From contig JAHBUD010000001.1 in the NCBI GenBank assembly GCA_019638255.1, forward strand, positions 434,001 to 498,000: a stretch of DNA of 64,000 nt, in the 5' to 3' direction. Positions 51,494-59,970 of this stretch are shown here, in pieces (within the stretch, counting starts at the first letter, position 1; each line of letters begins with the position of its first letter). Position numbers and translations under genes: made by a program. The notes below the pieces were generated by a model. The model was not told the DNA's origin and searched no databases. It saw only the letters and a program-made list of their open reading frames with translations. This DNA is from Cyclobacteriaceae bacterium. GTDB lineage: Bacteria > Bacteroidota > Bacteroidia > Cytophagales > Cyclobacteriaceae.

Positions 51494-53197
51494 ATGGAGA
51501 AGAAGTGGATATACAAACCTCTTCCCTCAAAAGAGCAAATTGAAAATTTTGGAAAGGCCATCAACCTGAATCCGTATCTCACAGCAATTTTACTTCAGCG
51601 TGGAGTTTCTGATCTGACAGCAGCCAAAAACTTTTTTCGTCCTTCACTCGAACAGCTTCACGATCCCTTTTTAATGCTGGATATGAACCATGCCGTTGAG
51701 CGCTTGCAACGGGCGATCCAGCAAGGTGAGCGAGTACTGATCTATGGCGATTATGATGTTGACGGAACAACCGCAGTATCGCTGGTGTATAACTACCTCC
51801 ATAAATTTCATGCGCATTGTGAAATTTATATACCCGATCGCAACAAAGAGGGTTACGGAATCTCCAAAGCAAGCATCGAATGGGCTGAAGAAAACCGATA
51901 CACATTAATCATCGCCTTGGATTGTGGCATCAAAGCATCTGAGATGGTGACGCTTGCAACTCATAAAGGCATCGACTACATCATTTGCGATCATCATTTG
52001 CCGGACGAAAAAATTCCGAATGCTGTTGCTGTGTTGGATCCAAAAAGAAAAGATTGCACTTATCCCTATAAAGAGCTTAGTGGCTGCGGACTTGGGTTTA
52101 AATTGATTCAGGCGTATGCCCGCAAGCACCGAAAGGAAGAAGAGGTTTTCGAGTTTTTAGATTTGGTGGCCGTAAGCATCGCCTCCGACATTGTGCCCAT
52201 TACCGGAGAGAACAGAGTGCTCACCTATTTTGGCTTGAAGAAGTTGAATGAAAATCCGCTTCCCGGATTACAGGCGTTAAAAGAGTTGACACAACTCCGC
52301 AATGAATTAGATGTTTCAGGAATTGTTTTCACGTTGGGGCCCCGCATTAACGCGGCTGGCCGCGTAGCCCACGGCAGCGCTGCGGTGGATTTACTAACGG
52401 CCGATACGGAAGAGGACGCTATGGCCCGCGCAAAGGACATTAACGTAAACAACGATTTACGTAGGGAATTTGATATGAGCATTACCGAGGAGGCGTTTGC
52501 CATGATTGACGGTGACGAAACCCTGCGCAACGCGAAATCAACTGTTCTTTTTAAAAACACATGGCACAAAGGTGTAATTGGCATAGTTGCTGCTCGTTGC
52601 ATAGAGAAATATTACCGCCCCACTGTGATACTAACGGAATCAAACAATAAGATTACGGGTTCTGCACGCAGCGTAAACGGCTTTAATCTCTACGAGGCCA
52701 TGGAAAGCTGCAGCGATTTGCTTGAAAAATTTGGAGGCCACAAATACGCAGCCGGCCTAACCATGGAGGCCGCTAACCTAAAGGCTTTTCAAGAGCGATT
52801 CGAATCGGTTGTGGCCGGTTCCATCACCGAGGAAATGCTCACCCCCGTTATTGAAATTGATGTACCTGTTTTGTTTGATAAGATAACACCAAAGTTTCTT
52901 GAAGTATTAAAGCAAATGGCTCCTTTTGGTCCGGAAAATCAAAAGCCCGTTTTCGAAGCAAGTCGGGTTTACATTGTAAGCTCATTATCCAGTTTTAAAG
53001 AAAAGCACCTTCGCTTTTTAGCCGGGCAGGAAGGAAATGAAAATGTTTTTCAGGCTGTGGGTTTTGATCTGATGGAATATTATGATCGGTTGGCAGAAGG
53101 CGGAACATTTATGATGACATTTACCATTGAGGAAAATGTATTCAATGGAAATGCGACTACACAGTTGCGAGTAAGGGACATAAAGTTTGAGGACTGA
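51494..53197 (+). CDS. recJ: Single-stranded-DNA-specific exonuclease RecJ
   Basis: RecJ is a 5'-3' ssDNA exonuclease in RecF-type recombination, mismatch and base-excision repair. The DHH-family motifs are [26 protein letters not shown] and [12 protein letters not shown], and the DHHA1 motif is GGHKYAAGL, with an OB-like C-terminal domain. The ATG at 51494 gives 567 residues, the usual length; the longer reading from 51440 overlaps the collagen-like gene. It is followed 4 bp later by lptB. Confidence 0.96.
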   Translation: MEKKWIYKPLPSKEQIENFGKAINLNPYLTAILLQRGVSDLTAAKNFFRPSLEQLHDPFLMLDMNHAVERLQRAIQQGERVLIYGDYDVDGTTAVSLVYNYLHKFHAHCEIYIPDRNKEGYGISKASIEWAEENRYTLIIALDCGIKASEMVTLATHKGIDYIICDHHLPDEKIPNAVAVLDPKRKDCTYPYKELSGCGLGFKLIQAYARKHRKEEEVFEFLDLVAVSIASDIVPITGENRVLTYFGLKKLNENPLPGLQALKELTQLRNELDVSGIVFTLGPRINAAGRVAHGSAAVDLLTADTEEDAMARAKDINVNNDLRREFDMSITEEAFAMIDGDETLRNAKSTVLFKNTWHKGVIGIVAARCIEKYYRPTVILTESNNKITGSARSVNGFNLYEAMESCSDLLEKFGGHKYAAGLTMEAANLKAFQERFESVVAGSITEEMLTPVIEIDVPVLFDKITPKFLEVLKQMAPFGPENQKPVFEASRVYIVSSLSSFKEKHLRFLAGQEGNENVFQAVGFDLMEYYDRLAEGGTFMMTFTIEENVFNGNATTQLRVRDIKFED

Positions 53198-53201
53198 GAA
53201 G

Positions 53202-53975
53202 ATGATACTACGGGCAGAGAATCTAGTTAAAAAATACAAGAGCCGCACGGTGGTTGACCATGTATCCGTTCAGGTTGGACAGGGCGAAATTGTGGGTTTG
53301 CTTGGTCCGAACGGGGCCGGAAAAACAACATCATTTTATATGATTGTGGGGTTAATCAAACCAAACGAAGGACAGATCTTTCTTGATCAGGAGGACATTA
53401 CAGCGTTGCCCATGTATCAGCGGGCACGCAAGGGCATTGGCTACCTTGCGCAGGAGGCATCGGTTTTTCGAAAGCTTACCGTGGAGGAAAACATTTTATC
53501 GGTGCTGGAAATGCGACCGTCTACCAGGCAGCAGCGGATGGAGAAAGTGGATGAGCTAATTCAGGAGTTTAGTCTGCATAAGGTGCGTAAAAACCTGGGC
53601 ATGTCGCTTTCCGGTGGTGAGCGCAGAAGAACCGAAATTGCACGGGCATTAGCCGTTGATCCACATTTTGTATTGCTCGATGAACCTTTTGCCGGTGTTG
53701 ATCCGATTGCTGTTGAGGAAATTCAGTCAATTGTAGCAAGACTAAAACGCAAAAATATCGGCATACTGATAACCGATCATAACGTGGATGAAACGCTGTC
53801 CATAACCGACAGGGCATACCTGATGGTGGATGGTAAACTTTTTAAATCCGGCTCAGCCGAAGACCTTGCCAACGACCCACAAGTGCGGAAGGTTTATTTG
53901 GGGCAAAACTTTGAGTTGCGGAGGGCAAAAGTCGCTACCCAAAGCACCGACACATGGTCGGACAACGTGAGCTAA
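53202..53975 (+). CDS. lptB: LPS export ABC transporter ATP-binding protein LptB
   Basis: LptB is the cytoplasmic ATPase that drives lipopolysaccharide extraction by LptFG and transport across the envelope. It has Walker [10 protein letters not shown], the signature [15 protein letters not shown], Walker [14 protein letters not shown] and the H-loop [17 protein letters not shown], all typical of LptB. The ATG at 53202 gives 257 residues; TTG at 53187 is a weaker alternative. It sits 4 bp after recJ, so it is cotranscribed. lptFG are not in the window. Confidence 0.96.
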   Translation: MILRAENLVKKYKSRTVVDHVSVQVGQGEIVGLLGPNGAGKTTSFYMIVGLIKPNEGQIFLDQEDITALPMYQRARKGIGYLAQEASVFRKLTVEENILSVLEMRPSTRQQRMEKVDELIQEFSLHKVRKNLGMSLSGGERRRTEIARALAVDPHFVLLDEPFAGVDPIAVEEIQSIVARLKRKNIGILITDHNVDETLSITDRAYLMVDGKLFKSGSAEDLANDPQVRKVYLGQNFELRRAKVATQSTDTWSDNVS

Positions 53976-54026
53976 GCCACTTAAAATTCAACTAAGTCGC
54001 CTCACATCAGTTTCAAACTATTCTCT

Positions 54027-54034
54027 TATTTTTG
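54027..54034 (+). promoter_or_regulatory. Candidate -7 element of the GH3 gene
   Basis: TATTTTTG is a full match to TAnnTTTG, 16 bp before the GH3 ATG. A good -33 TTTG is not present at the standard spacing. Confidence 0.4.
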
Positions 54035-54050
54035 ATTTTGCCTGAAACCT

Positions 54051-55571
54051 ATGGGCCTACTGAATTCCATTATTACCTGGGTCATGAAGAAGCGCATCCA
54101 CCAGATTGAGCTCTTCATGAAATATCCCCATGAAGTTCAGGAAGAGCTATTTCGAAAACTTATCTCCACCGCAAAAGGAACCGAGTTCGGTAAGCGATAT
54201 GATTTTGCGTCCATCACAAACTACTCACAGTTTCGTGAGCGTATTCCGGTGAATACATACGAGAAGCTTTTCCCTTACATCGAAAGGCAAATGCGGGGCG
54301 AGCAAAACATTTTGTGGCCTTCCGAGATAAAGTGGTTTTCAAAATCATCGGGTACAACCAATGCCCGAAGCAAGTTCATTCCGGTATCACAGGAAGCGCT
54401 GGAAGATTGTCATTTTAAGGGAGGAAAGGATCTCCTGTCCATTTTTGTTAACAACTATCCGGAAACTAAAATTTTTGACGGAAAAGGATTGGCGGTTGGT
54501 GGCAGTCATCAGGTAAACGAATTTGATCCTTCAGCATCTTCATACTATGGTGATGTTTCTGCAGTGATCATGCAGAACCTCCCCATTTGGGCTGAATTCA
54601 TCCGCACACCAAAATTGGAAACGGCCCTGATGAGCAATTGGGAAGAGAAAATAGAGAAACTTGCACGAGAAACAGCGGAAGAGAATGTTACCAATATTGC
54701 GGGTGTTCCTACCTGGACAATTTTGCTTATTCAACGGGTTGTACAGTTAACCGGTAAAACAAACATCACAGAAGTATGGCCAGACCTTGAAGTGTTTTTT
54801 CATGGTGCGGTTTCATTCAAACCATACCGTGCATTGTTCCGTGAATTGATTCCGGATTCTTCCATGATCTATTGGGAAATCTATAATGCCAGCGAAGGTT
54901 TTTTCGGCATCCAGGATAAGCGCGAATCGGAAGAAATGTTGCTCATGCTCGACTACGGAATTTTCTACGAATTCATTCCGATGGAAGCGATGGAAAATGA
55001 AAATCCCAAAGCATTGCGGTTGAGTGAAGTAGAGTTGGGGAAAAACTATGCCATGGTGATCAGCACCAATGCTGGCTTATGGCGGTACAGCATTGGTGAT
55101 ACCATAAAGTTTACTTCACTATCACCATACCGCATAAAGATTTCCGGCCGCACCAAGCACTTCATCAATGCTTTTGGCGAAGAAGTGATTGTTGAAAATG
55201 CCGAAGCAGCGATCACCAAAGCATGCGATGCAACGGGTGCAGTAATGGAAAACTTTACTGCAGCACCGGTATTTCTTGAGGCGAACAAAAAAGGAGGGCA
55301 TGAATGGGTTATTGAGTTTAAATCTCCACCTCAGGATGTAGCAGAGTTTACGCATATACTCGATTCGGCCTTGCGTGAGATCAACAGTGATTATGATGCC
55401 AAGCGTTCTCATGACCTGGCGTTAGTAGCTCCACGAATACACTGTGTGGAACCGGGCACGTTCTATAATTGGATGAAGAGCCGGGGCAAGTTAGGCGGAC
55501 AAAATAAAGTGCCTCGCTTATCGAACTCACGTGATTACATAGACGACATTTTGAAATCGATTCCGGCCTAG
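54051..55571 (+). CDS. GH3 auxin-responsive promoter family protein
   Basis: This is a 506-residue member of the GH3 family, adenylate-forming acyl-amido synthetases best known for conjugating amino acids to plant hormones. The nucleotide-binding region has the motif FSKSSGTTNARSKFIPVS (near 98-115), then FHGAVSFKPY and YNASEGFFGIQ. The C-terminal domain has GRTKHFINAFGEEV and ends in a K-rich helix. The bacterial substrate is unknown. It is monocistronic, and the length is that of plant and bacterial homologues. Confidence 0.93.
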   Translation: MGLLNSIITWVMKKRIHQIELFMKYPHEVQEELFRKLISTAKGTEFGKRYDFASITNYSQFRERIPVNTYEKLFPYIERQMRGEQNILWPSEIKWFSKSSGTTNARSKFIPVSQEALEDCHFKGGKDLLSIFVNNYPETKIFDGKGLAVGGSHQVNEFDPSASSYYGDVSAVIMQNLPIWAEFIRTPKLETALMSNWEEKIEKLARETAEENVTNIAGVPTWTILLIQRVVQLTGKTNITEVWPDLEVFFHGAVSFKPYRALFRELIPDSSMIYWEIYNASEGFFGIQDKRESEEMLLMLDYGIFYEFIPMEAMENENPKALRLSEVELGKNYAMVISTNAGLWRYSIGDTIKFTSLSPYRIKISGRTKHFINAFGEEVIVENAEAAITKACDATGAVMENFTAAPVFLEANKKGGHEWVIEFKSPPQDVAEFTHILDSALREINSDYDAKRSHDLALVAPRIHCVEPGTFYNWMKSRGKLGGQNKVPRLSNSRDYIDDILKSIPA

Positions 55572-55678
55572 CATATTCCATTGCACAGACACAGGGAAGA
55601 AGAAAATCAACAGCGAAGTTGTATATTCTTTAGCTTCGAAGTAATTTAACCGATCAACTCAAACCCCAAACCAATACT

Positions 55679-56029
55679 ATGGCACAACCCATACCCAATT
55701 TTAAGAATGATCCCATTATTGTTTTGTTGCTAGGCTTCATCACCTGTGGACTTTACCTGATTTATTGGAACATAAAAGCAGCCCAGGTCCTCAATGCAGT
55801 AGCGGAGAAGGAAGTTATATCGCAGCCGATCGCCATTTTTGCAGGCTGTTGCTTGCCTGTGAATCTTTACTTCTATTACCTGGCGGGTAAAGAAGGGTTG
55901 CCAAAAGTTTATGAGAAAACAGGCGAAGCAAATAAAGATCAGTCTGTACTGTTGCTTATTCTAGGATTCTTCGTTCCCATGGTTGCAGCCATGATTGTGC
56001 AAGGTGACATCAATAAATTATACAATTAA
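55679..56029 (+). CDS. DUF4234 domain-containing membrane protein
   Basis: This 116-residue protein has three hydrophobic helices (DPIIVLLLGFITCGLYLIYW, PIAIFAGCCLPVNLYFYYLA and VLLLILGFFVPMVAAMIVQGDI), separated by short charged loops. It fits the DUF4234 family of small bacterial membrane proteins of unknown function. The next gene starts close behind. Confidence 0.82.
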   Translation: MAQPIPNFKNDPIIVLLLGFITCGLYLIYWNIKAAQVLNAVAEKEVISQPIAIFAGCCLPVNLYFYYLAGKEGLPKVYEKTGEANKDQSVLLLILGFFVPMVAAMIVQGDINKLYN

Positions 56030-56057
56030 TCAACGCGCCAGGCGCAAGTTATACGGT

Positions 56058-56465
56058 ATGGCCGGTGCCTTTTTCACACTGGCTATACCTTATTTTATCA
56101 TGTTGCACAGCCACCACACCGTTGAGGCAGCGCAATCATTTTGTCCTTTTAAAATGGCAACAGGTTTTCCTTGTCCGGGTTGCGGCATTACCAAATCCTT
56201 TATTTTTCTCTATACAGGCGATCTGATAAAAAGTTTTTCTTTTCACCTGTTTGGCCCGTTGGCTTTTTTAGCCTGTATTGCGACTCTGATTGTTTTGCCG
56301 CTTGAACTGATCACTGGAAGAGAGTTTTTTCAATCCGTACTCTTTAGCAGACGCGTTGCTTTTTCGTTGGCCATCGGGTTGGGAGTTTATCACCTGATGC
56401 GCGTAATCCATTTTGTGTACGCCAATTCCATTGATGAAATTCTTCGTCAATCCATCTGGAAGTAG
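56058..56465 (+). CDS. DUF2752 domain-containing membrane protein
   Basis: This small membrane protein carries the DUF2752 hallmark CPFKMATGFPCPGCGITKSF, in which four cysteines probably bind metal or redox cofactors. Two to three helices flank it (LIVLPLELITG, VAFSLAIGLGVYHLMRVIHFVY). The start is uncertain: ATG at 56058 gives 135 residues, and a TTG or GTG inside the end of the DUF4234 gene (55995, 56004) would extend it. DUF2752 genes often follow small membrane genes like the one here. Confidence 0.8.
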   Translation: MAGAFFTLAIPYFIMLHSHHTVEAAQSFCPFKMATGFPCPGCGITKSFIFLYTGDLIKSFSFHLFGPLAFLACIATLIVLPLELITGREFFQSVLFSRRVAFSLAIGLGVYHLMRVIHFVYANSIDEILRQSIWK

Positions 56466-56471
56466 AAATAA

Positions 56472-57044
56472 TCACTCCGACAGTTCTTTTTGCTTCCGAA
56501 TCCTACGCGGATTGTACCACAACCAAAATCCAGTGAATGAAAGCAAAGCAAGTCCACCGCCAACTATGGAAGTGTAGACGAGTTTGACCTGACCATTGGA
56601 GGTATCAAACAAAAAGTCCAGAATAGAGCCGTCATGAATTTGTTCAATGATGTCAGACGTGCGCTGATTGACGGCTAGTACTTTTCCGGTAGCACCATCC
56701 AACTGTATTTCAGTAAAGTGATCTTTGAAAACAAATTTCACAATCCCCTTGTCTGGTCGGGCATCAATGCGATCAAGTCGTGCTGAGCGTTGATCAGGAA
56801 AATGTTTATTCAACGCTTCTATTGCTTTTTGATGCAAGGCATCATAGCTCAACCAGGTTGTTAAATCAGTTGATGTTCCCTTTTCAGTTTTAGGAAGGAT
56901 CAATCCGCCTGAATTTTTTTTCCAGCCCAGCATCAACCCTGTTAGGGCAATAATAAAAAAGAATACAACCAACGTTGAACCAAAAATGCGATGTAGCTTC
57001 CGATGGTTTCGGGTTGATCTGGCAATTTCTTTGGTATCTTTCAT
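56472..57044 (-). CDS. PepSY domain-containing membrane protein
   Basis: This 190-residue protein has an N-terminal membrane anchor (RIFGSTLVVFFFIIALTGLMLGW) like the PepSY-associated TM domain, a periplasmic PepSY region (FVFKDHFTEIQLDGATGKVLAVNQRT) and a C-terminal helix (SIVGGGLALLSFTGFWLWY). Proteins of this type accompany siderophore or heme receptors and are thought to act in iron reduction or peptidase inhibition. It lies downstream of the TonB-dependent receptor gene on the same strand; the gap holds a hairpin. Confidence 0.88.
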   Translation of the reverse strand: MKDTKEIARSTRNHRKLHRIFGSTLVVFFFIIALTGLMLGWKKNSGGLILPKTEKGTSTDLTTWLSYDALHQKAIEALNKHFPDQRSARLDRIDARPDKGIVKFVFKDHFTEIQLDGATGKVLAVNQRTSDIIEQIHDGSILDFLFDTSNGQVKLVYTSIVGGGLALLSFTGFWLWYNPRRIRKQKELSE

Positions 57045-57062
57045 AATGGTAAAGTGTAAAAT

Positions 57063-57093
57063 ACGGTCAGACTACCACTAGTAGCCTGACCGT
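57063..57093 (-). terminator. Hairpin between TonB receptor and PepSY genes
   Basis: ACGGTCAG (57063-57070) pairs with CTGACCGT (57086-57093), extended by CTAC/GTAG around a CACTA loop with one mismatch. On the - strand it is followed by ATTTTACACTTT, so it may terminate or attenuate receptor transcription before the PepSY gene. Confidence 0.55.
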
Positions 57094-57101
57094 AGAAAAT
57101 T

Positions 57102-59300
57102 CTATATCCGGCCGCGCAAAGAAATGATAAAATTCCTTCCCGGTGCAGATATCCCCGATGAATAAGGTCGATAGCGTTTGTCAAAAATATTCTCAATCCC
57201 TGCATCAATAGTCAGATATTTAGCAACCGTATAGGATGTTTTGAAATTAAGTGTCCACCACGAGGGTGCATATGGATTTCCGTTTGCATCCTTTGTATAC
57301 AGGTGAGCATCCGCGCGCTCACTGAAAGCGAGATCGTTATAAGAAATCGCTCCATTGTAATTGGCGTACAGATCAACCATCAGGGCTTTTTTATTGAAGA
57401 TGAAATGAGTGGCGCCAAACGAAGGCGCAACGTGTGTTGGTGGACTATCCAGGCCACTGGCAAAGTCGCGCTCCCGTCCTTTCTGATAATTGTACGCTGA
57501 AGTTACCTTCAGGTAATTCAATGGCCTCCAATCCAAACCAACCTGAAGTCCATATACATATAGCTCATTCACATTTTGCAAAGAAAGCACACGACTTAGC
57601 GTACCATCAAAGTCAATGCTGTCTTTGCCATTGAACGTTGATGGCGCCCGGGCAATAGCATTATCCATGGTCGTGTAATAAGCGCCCACATCAAATGTAA
57701 ATGATTTGGAAACACTGATGACTGCGCCTAATTCAAAGTTGTAAGCAGTTTCTGGCTTAAGGTTTGGATTAGGCACCACCACAGTGCCCGGTTGCGAGTC
57801 GAATACTTTGCCGATGTCGTCAATATTTGGTGCACGAAAACCGGTGGAGAAATTGGCGAATAATTTCCAGTTGTCAGTCGGGCTGTAGATCAGCCCCAGG
57901 CTGTTGGTAACTTGTTTGTTTTTCAATTCCGCTTCGATAAATGAAAAGTCGTAAAATGTGGTATCGTACATGGCATGGGTGTACACATAATTGAACCGGT
58001 TGCTTACCGTTAACAACCATGCTTCGCTCAGTTTTACCTTCATGCTCAGGTAAGCCGCTAACGATCGCCAATCAGAATCATCCGGATATCGTGTTGATAG
58101 CGGTGACTCAACTTCGGTGTTGATGTTAAACCGGTAGGCCGTAGAGTACACTTTATTTGTCACACCCTCAACTCCATAGAACAGTTGAACTTGTTCACTA
58201 AGCTTTTTGTCGAAATCAAAATTGGCCGACCAAGCCTTCACATTTTCAAATCGGTTATTCCGGTTAACATTGTTTCGATTACGATTGTGTCTGCTTTCGG
58301 TATAATCCTGGTAGGCTACTGTAAACCTCGCAGCATCAAACATTGCTGTTGGAGAAATGTAGTTTGCCTGAAAAGCTTGCATTAACCATACCTGCGGGCC
58401 ATAGTACCATTCAGCACTCACAAAATTTCCCTGATTGTTTTTTAAAATCAACCGGTCGTAGCGATCGTACCGTGATGTTTTCGATTGATGAAAAGAATAA
58501 TTAAAATCCCAATGCTCATTGGGCCGGAAACGAACTTTCTGCATCAGGTTGAGCTGATTGTATCCCGATGGTATTTGAACCCGTGGATCAGGATTGATTT
58601 TTACAACATCTGCATCATTTTCTCGAATCATATAATCCGGACGTAAGAATTCATCGGGTCCGTGGGAGCCTTGCTTGAGATTATCGTAGTCAGCATATGT
58701 TACACTGGTGAGGAAGGCCCATTTTTTGAACCCCAGGTTTATGTCGAGATGTCCGGTGTTTTCCTGATTAGCGGATGAGTAGCGCATCAACGCGTTACCA
58801 CCCACCTTGATTTTTTCGTCTGTGGCAAACCGTGCCTGATGGGTGTGAAAATCCATCACCCCACCAATGGCATCACTACCATAAATGACGGAGCCGGGCC
58901 CAAAAATCACCTCTGAATTTTCGATGATGTTTGGGTCAAGTGAAATTACATTCTGCACATTGCCGCTGCGGAAGATGGCGTTGTTAAAGCGCACGCCATC
59001 CACCACCAGCAGCACGCGGTTGGTGGCAAAGCCACGAATCATTGGACTGCCACCACCCAACTGACTCTTCTGCACAAACACCTGGTTGGAGATACTCAGC
59101 AGGTCAGCCGCGGTTTGCGGGTTTTGAAATTGAATTAACGAGGCATCTATTTTCGTTACGCGGTTGGGAATTTCACGCAGGTTTTCCTCCCATCGGTTAA
59201 CCGAAATAACTACCTCTTCCAGTAGTTTGGTCGTATCGGCTTGTTGCGCATATGTATAGATATTAAGCACAAGCAGACACACCATATGTGTTAATCTCAT
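57102..59300 (-). CDS. TonB-dependent receptor
   Basis: This 732-residue outer-membrane receptor has a signal peptide (about 1-18, ending IYTYAQ), a TonB-box-like EEVVISVNR and a plug domain (VFVQKSQLGGGSPMIRGFA, VIYGSDAIGGVMDFHT). A 22-strand barrel follows and ends in aromatic R-G-R-I (NFIISLRGRI). It lacks the N-terminal carboxypeptidase-regulatory domain of many Bacteroidota receptors. The plug pattern resembles heme/hemoglobin receptors, but the ligand is only inferred; the PepSY neighbour favours an iron source. A -7-like TAGCTTTG (59353-59360, - strand) lies 53 bp upstream. Confidence 0.93.
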   Translation of the reverse strand: MRLTHMVCLLVLNIYTYAQQADTTKLLEEVVISVNRWEENLREIPNRVTKIDASLIQFQNPQTAADLLSISNQVFVQKSQLGGGSPMIRGFATNRVLLVVDGVRFNNAIFRSGNVQNVISLDPNIIENSEVIFGPGSVIYGSDAIGGVMDFHTHQARFATDEKIKVGGNALMRYSSANQENTGHLDINLGFKKWAFLTSVTYADYDNLKQGSHGPDEFLRPDYMIRENDADVVKINPDPRVQIPSGYNQLNLMQKVRFRPNEHWDFNYSFHQSKTSRYDRYDRLILKNNQGNFVSAEWYYGPQVWLMQAFQANYISPTAMFDAARFTVAYQDYTESRHNRNRNNVNRNNRFENVKAWSANFDFDKKLSEQVQLFYGVEGVTNKVYSTAYRFNINTEVESPLSTRYPDDSDWRSLAAYLSMKVKLSEAWLLTVSNRFNYVYTHAMYDTTFYDFSFIEAELKNKQVTNSLGLIYSPTDNWKLFANFSTGFRAPNIDDIGKVFDSQPGTVVVPNPNLKPETAYNFELGAVISVSKSFTFDVGAYYTTMDNAIARAPSTFNGKDSIDFDGTLSRVLSLQNVNELYVYGLQVGLDWRPLNYLKVTSAYNYQKGRERDFASGLDSPPTHVAPSFGATHFIFNKKALMVDLYANYNGAISYNDLAFSERADAHLYTKDANGNPYAPSWWTLNFKTSYTVAKYLTIDAGIENIFDKRYRPYSSGISAPGRNFIISLRGRI

Positions 59301-59362
59301 GTTAGTGAAAAGTTTAAGTCAGAAAAATGTAAGTGTCGGATTTGAAACCCAACAAAGCTAAA

Positions 59363-59875
59363 TTAAACTGACTTGGGCGGGGGTGAGTCGATGGTAGAAA
59401 TGAAATTAACGAATGATTTATTGTAATAAGGTCGGGATAAGGATTTTTCCGGTAAGGAGGTTAAATGATAATCAAACTGAACGGGTAGATACTGCAGCAC
59501 ACTGAAGAATGAAAATGATGGAGGAGTTTGTGCTGAATCGTTTTGAAGATTGTTTACGACAGCATTTAAAAGTGAAAGCAGGTTGTCTTCATCCTCATCG
59601 TATACACCGTAGACATAAAGTTTTGAATCCTTTTCAACTACCCGCGCAATGTCAAACATGTTGCCATCAACTTTTATTTCGTGTTCTTCCACACGGGCTT
59701 GTTTGAATTCTGCTGGTGTTAGGATGACGAGCTCAAGGTCTTCATCGGGTAAGGTTGCCAACAGGGCGTGCATCTCCCGTTTGATTTGCATAGCTCGAAA
59801 AGCAAAGTAAACATACTGGCCACCAAAGTTGGCCAGCAGGAGGGTAAGTAGTAGTATGGAAATAATGCGCCTCAC
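59363..59875 (-). CDS. Hypothetical envelope protein upstream of the TonB receptor
   Basis: This 170-residue protein has an N-terminal hydrophobic anchor or signal (IISILLLTLLLANFGGQYVY), a middle with an acidic stretch (VYGVYDEDEDNLLSLLNAVVNN), and a Ser/Pro-rich C-terminus (SLSRPYYNKSFVNFIST, DSPPPKSV). I know no named domain, but similar small proteins precede TonB receptors in Bacteroidota. It is probably part of the uptake operon. The receptor's -7-like element lies just beyond its stop. Confidence 0.75.
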   Translation of the reverse strand: MRRIISILLLTLLLANFGGQYVYFAFRAMQIKREMHALLATLPDEDLELVILTPAEFKQARVEEHEIKVDGNMFDIARVVEKDSKLYVYGVYDEDEDNLLSLLNAVVNNLQNDSAQTPPSFSFFSVLQYLPVQFDYHLTSLPEKSLSRPYYNKSFVNFISTIDSPPPKSV

Positions 59876-59970
59876 AAAGCGAAGGTAGCGAAAAGTATGG
59901 CTCGTTCTGATGAATTACAGAAGCGGTAATGCCTTTGTACAGTGGGCCGTTATAGTTCAATGAACCGGAG

